Assembly: GCA_963921825.1 (NCBI GenBank)
Contig: OY997593.1
Coordinates: forward strand, 59,752,039-59,816,038
DNA from: Erodium maritimum
Taxonomy: Eukaryota; Streptophyta; Magnoliopsida; Geraniales; Geraniaceae
Length of the DNA: 64,000 bases
Reading direction: 5' to 3'
Positions 59,576-64,000 of the stretch are shown one piece after another. A model generated the notes under the pieces. The model was not told where the DNA came from and did not search any database. It saw only the letters and a list, made by a program, of their open reading frames with translations. Positions within the stretch are counted from its first letter, which is position 1. Every line of letters begins with the position of its first letter. Both the position numbers and the translations under genes were made by a program.

Positions 59576-62500
59576 TGTAAAACACGCTTCGCTTTCAATA
59601 GGGTATTAAATTGCACCTTGAAAACCTTAGGGTAGGTTTTTGAAACAAGTGCAAATAAAAAATTTAAAAGGTTGGACCGGGCGGGCCAGACCCGGCCCAA
59701 GCTACAGACCCGGCCCAATGCTACAGACCCGGCCCAAATCCAACCTATATAAGGTTGGATTAGGGTTCTGAAACCCTAACCCTCTCCCTCTCTTCTTCTC
59801 CTTCAGCCGCCCCTCTCCTCTCCCGACCTCACCCTCGCCGTCCTCGTCGTCTCGCCGTCGCCGGCGTCTCTCCGGCCATCTCCCTTGCCTTCCCTCTCCG
59901 TCCAGCCACCACGTCCCTCCCTCGACCCGACCTCACCCTCATCTCCTCCTCCTCCACGCCTTCTTCTCCGTTCACCTCCCTCACCGGATCCGACCACCAC
60001 CGATCCCCTCCACCGGCCGTCCCGAGCCCGAACTCGGCCATCTCCGTCCAACCACGACGGCCACCGTCCTCCCTTCTTCTCCGGCTCAAACCGCCGCCTT
60101 CCCACCTCCCTCTCTCGATCCAGATCTACACATCGCCGCCCTCCCGTTCAGACGAGGTCCCGGCCGACCTCACGCCACCACCGAGAGGCCACCGCCACCA
60201 CCGTCCCTCACCTCCTCCTCCACCACCAGCCACGGTCACGGCCTCCGCCGTAAACCCATCCTCCGTGCCCACCGCCACCGTCTCCCTCTCAGAACGGAGC
60301 CGAACCCTTCGAACCCCATCTCGCCGCCGACCGTCCACCTTCCCCCTCTCCGTCCAGTTTCCCTTCGCCGGCCACGCCCTCGTCCCGAGCCACTCGCCGG
60401 CCACACCACTGTCCCTTTCTCTACGGTTAGGCCCCGGTCGACGCCGCCCTCGCCGACGGCCGACCGGTTCGAAACCGAACCTTTATTTTTTTTCCCGTCT
60501 TCGATTTTTCTGTTGAATCTGGGTTGTTTATTGAAACCGTTTGTTTTAGAGTGAACCGAGTACTGTACGTAACAAAAGGGTAAAGAAATAAAACCTTTTT
60601 CGAGTTAATTTGGATCTGTTTAGGGTTAAAAATGCTAAAGAAATTGATTAATATTGGATCGGTTTTTAAATTAAAAAGGGAAGTATGTTGAATCAAAAAT
60701 CAGATTGGAGTAAAAGGTGACTTTTGGATCTGTTTTGGTTGGAATCGAGATCAAGATTTTGGAAAGAAAAGGGTTGTAAAACGAAAATCAGATTTAAGGA
60801 AAACGGGGGATTTAAAATAAAAAGGAATTAAAATCAATTCGGTTTTAAAAACGGTTTTAAATCGAGGAGTTGAGAATCTAATTTGTAAACGGGATTTAGG
60901 GACGGTTGTTCAAAAACCAAACTTAATTCACCTTTGGCTCAAAAGATCGGAACAGAAACAGATTTGAAATAAAAGGGAATTTGATTTAAAACAAGAACCG
61001 TTCTGTTTTGGAAAAGGGTTATTAATCGGAATTGGGAACGACTCTGGAACTCTGGGTAAAATGGACTGCTAATTGGGTTTAAAAAGGAACAAAGGCGGAC
61101 CACTGAATCGGACCTCGGGATTCGTGCATTGGGACCGTGCCTCGCATGCACCGGTTTCGGTGCTCGGGTACTCAAACCCGATTCGCCGTAACCCCACTTT
61201 TATCCCGCTTGAGTTTAAAGAACAACTGTCGGTTTTAAACTGGATTAATCGTGACCTTTAAATTAACCTGAGAACCGGCTCTAATTATGGCTTTCGTGTT
61301 ATCTTTAGCGTCTGGCTTCGATCGAAGTGAAGCCCGGAGGTAGCGAGCCAGAACGTCAGCAGCTAGGAAGCGTAGCGGGTGCTCTTCAGTTGAGGTAAGG
61401 AAAAGTAGCCGGATCTCGGCCCTGACTAGGGAAAGTTAACAGTATAAATACATGTGACACTGGGGTGTCGTGGGTTGAGTAGGTTAGCGATTATTAGAAT
61501 TGCATGATACGGGATTGTAGTGTTTAAGAGAAGAGAATGTGACACTTAGTAGTGTCGTAGGAACAGAGAACTTAGCGATAATTGAATTACTGGAGGCATA
61601 TGACCATGCCCGGAGGTTGTTTGTGAAACTAGCGATCTTAGGACTGTTGGAGGCATCGTCTATGCCGGAGGTTGTTGTGCGTTATTTATTGTCGAGTTTG
61701 GGTGGCCATGAGAGCCCGTATTTAATTGTTAGTGTCTTGGGTGGCCATGAGAGCCCGTGTAGTTAAATTGGTGTCTTGGGTGGCCATGAGTGTCGTGTCT
61801 TACTGTTGATGTTTTGGGGTGGCCGTGAGTGCCGTGGGGTTGTTGAACCCGAGTCTTGACCGTTGGCGTGTCTTGAAAGTCCGTGAGTGCCCGTGGGCTG
61901 TTGAGTCGTGAATTACTGTTGGTGTGTCTGGGAGGCCGTGAGTGCCTGTGGGGCTGTTGAGTCCGTGTTCTAGGGTTGGCGTCTTGGGTGGCCATGAGTG
62001 CCTGTGGAGTGCTGAACTTGTGTTATTATTGTTGTTGAACTGTGTTTCTGTTTGTGATTGTGGTTACCTGAGGTTGTGGGCCCGCTTCATTAAACGGGGG
62101 TCCTCGATCACACGCGTCTGCACCTTCAGACGAGGTAGGGGGCCCGCCTGTCAGTAAAGGGGTCCTGGCCGCGCGTGTGTGGTTCGGTGGTTGTGAGTGT
62201 GATAGGTTGACAGTCTGATCCGACTTTGTGTCGAGGAAATGCGACAGGTCGACCGCCTGACCACGTCTATGATCGGTAAAGGGCGTGAGGGAGGTTACTG
62301 AGCAACTGGTTTGCGATCCTTTGTGATCTTGTTTGGTGTGCGATCCTTTGTGATCTTTTTTGGGGTTACGTGGTTCCTTTGAGTCCTTGGAAGAGGTCGT
62401 GATCGTTGTGTCGTGTCTACTTACGTGTTTGAGTGTTGAGTCGTTCGAGGAAGGTCACCGTGGGTGTTTGTCAGTCAGAGTACTTGGGTTGGGGACAGTG

Positions 62501-62874
62501 ATCCCCGGGGTTGAGTTTGTTGTTGGTGTTACCGGCTTTGTCTGCTAATTATGCCGTAGTCAGTCTGTTATCCGTGGTGGTGAGCGAACGCTCACCCCTA
62601 GCTGCTTTTCCTACATGTACTGTTCGTGGGATGGAGTAGGTGAGCTCTCGAAGCTTGTGGAGCTAGGAGCGGAGTCCGGGTTTTTACTTTTTAGTCTAGC
62701 GACGGACACCTCGCCTTTTTGTCCGCTTGTGGGACGTTTTATTTTGGGTTGTATTTATTCTTTTGTTGAACTAAACTGGTATTATAAAGTGTTTTAATGG
62801 AAAAGGTTTCAAAGTGTTTTCTTATTTTAAACGTTCGCGTCCCGAGTTCGGTTTACTGAAATTGGGGCGTGACA
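59576..62874 (+). mobile_element. Probable solo Ty3 LTR (about 3.3 kb)
   Basis: It starts TGTAAAACAC, like the LTR at 46140, and ends GGGGCGTGACA. No primer site follows and no internal region is seen, so it is likely a solo LTR. The flanking bases (AAGTA left, CATAT right) do not match, so the expected duplication is lost or one end is misplaced. The part from about 61310 on is closely related to the 3' half of the solo LTR in the CYP87 intron. A GC-rich block at 59780-60470 has overlapping frames on both strands that are not genes. Confidence 0.7.
61660..62020. repeat. Degenerate repeat in the Ty3 LTR
   Basis: Variants of GTCTTGGGTGGCCATGAG and GCCCGTG alternate every 50-60 bp. The homologous stretch of the solo LTR in the CYP87 gene (28150-28370) has the same motif in fewer copies. 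Confidence 0.65.
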
Positions 62875-64000
62875 CATATTTCTCTCCTTATTTAATACTT
62901 CATTTCCAACCACCAACCATAGTAATCACACTCAAGAAGCACCTAAGTGAAGAAGTATGGGTTCAATTAAAACAAGGGTATTTAAATGAAATGAATGACA
63001 TATAGGTTTATAATATCAAGGTTAGAAATGAAAGGCCAAAGCTCAACAAGGGTGACTAGTGGATAATTATAAATGCAAAGGTAGGCAATTTAGCACAAAC
63101 AGTCCAAGAATGGCCTATGATCATTTTCTTAATCACCTAATTCCTTATTTTTATTTCGCCTCTAGGGGATATTTGTGAAGTTCTAGACTCAGGTTCTCAT
63201 GCATAGGAATTAAAGGACTCAAGCTCACATCAAAGTAACTACCCAGAATGCAAACAAACGAGCATACCTCACTACATGTGCTTACACAAGTCAATTCATT
63301 CATAACAAATCGATGCACTCCTTTGAATTATGCAAGAAAGATAAGCATGTTCAACATTCCAATCATCGAAACCCTAAGATCATGCGCACTAAGCTTCATA
63401 AACTACCAAAAAATATTTTTTTGGATTTTTGATTTTTTTTTACAAAAACGATATGATGCATAAACCTAATGCAAATAAAGCGCAGAGCATAATGCAAAGC
63501 ATCCCACCCCACACTTTAAACCTAAGCACTGTCCCCAGTGCGACTCTAACACATATGTACACATGCACCCCTCAATAATATACATGATAATAACACCCCA
63601 CACTTGTCAAATAGCATATATAACAACCATCATACAGTCCTAGATACATACACTATCAACATGACAATTTGGGTGCTCAGCACCCACCACATAAGGTAAG
63701 GGATACTGCCACTCGAAGAATCGTTGTGTGGCATGCATCTGACTCGGGGTGTGGCGATCCATGAATGAATGTAAAGCTCCTTTCCCGATCGAGCTCGTGT
63801 GAGCCCGGCGCCTCGCATGTGATTAATGTCCATACGCTCTCTAATCCATAGTTGGGATGCCTCCCAACAAGCGTATTTGTTTAACGTCGTTAGCTCGACA
63901 AGTAGAAGGCTCAATCAGGGGGCCTCCCACAAATCTCATACTTCCATTGCGCCCTTCTCTTTAAATGTGAGTGAAAAATTAGGAGAAGACACACAATGTA
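62875..64000 (-). mobile_element. Probable Tat/Athila-type Ty3 non-coding region
   Basis: On the minus strand, 63470-63540 reads CACTGGGGACAGTGCTTAGG followed by TTTAAAGTGTGGGGTGGG. To my knowledge this is the conserved wording of the non-coding region of Tat/Athila-lineage elements. A frame at 63630-63914 (VELTTLNKYACWEASQLW) comes from sequence often seen near it. No LTR, primer site or pol is visible, and the element would continue to the right of the window. Confidence 0.45.

Noticed and set aside
59803-60404. GC-rich frames on both strands resembling proline- or arginine-rich proteins
   Set aside because: They lie inside a Ty3 LTR and reflect low-complexity GC-rich leader sequence.

Overview
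The window is nuclear DNA of a flowering plant, most likely a eudicot. It has spliceosomal introns, TATA-box promoters and plant-type transposons of every major class (Ty3 and Ty1 LTR elements, L1-type LINEs, hAT, PIF/Harbinger, a Helitron end). It shows no operons, bacterial genes or RNA genes. Most of the 64 kb is nested transposable-element debris. The one gene that reads through intact is a cytochrome P450 of the CYP87 family on the minus strand (23976-29530; nine exons, 486 residues by hand splicing).

Layout. 1-8902: Ty3 LTR element (Tekay/Del-like) on the minus strand, with a long LTR at each end (the left one cut by the window edge), a tRNA-iMet primer site, and a broken gag as the only recognisable coding part. 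8903-16542: mixed DNA with a Helitron 3' terminus, a Ty1/copia-type polypurine tract, and two exons of a Transportin-1 (karyopherin beta-2) gene fragment, all on the minus strand. 16543-20483: an L1-type LINE copy with a 15-bp target-site duplication, an RRM-type ORF1 and no reverse transcriptase, into which a PIF/Harbinger transposon with a nearly whole transposase has inserted. 20484-23975: anonymous DNA and a LINE 3' remnant. 23976-29605: the CYP87 gene with its TATA box; intron 1 holds a 2.92-kb solo Ty3 LTR flanked by a perfect 5-bp duplication. 29606-40500: LINE copies and LINE-like tails, a 76-bp tandem array, a second ORF1-only LINE copy and a small retroposon. 40560-44572: a complete hAT element with an 8-bp duplication. 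45283-54760: a LINE fragment, the LTR and leader of a Ty3 element of the same family as the first one, a Ty1/copia gag, and decayed sequence with minisatellites. 55168-58275: a 5'-truncated L1 with reverse transcriptase. 59576-62874: another long Ty3 LTR, related to the one in the CYP87 intron. 62875-64000: probable Tat/Athila-type non-coding retroelement sequence.

How the parts relate. The genes do not form a pathway; the window records repeated insertion around one surviving P450 gene. The most informative points are the solo LTR in the CYP87 intron, a GC-AG intron in the same gene, two ORF1-only LINE copies that must have been moved by another element's machinery, and the Helitron terminus on the same strand as the Transportin exons, which suggests gene-fragment capture. 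All splice models, domain calls and insertion boundaries were read by eye, without any database search.
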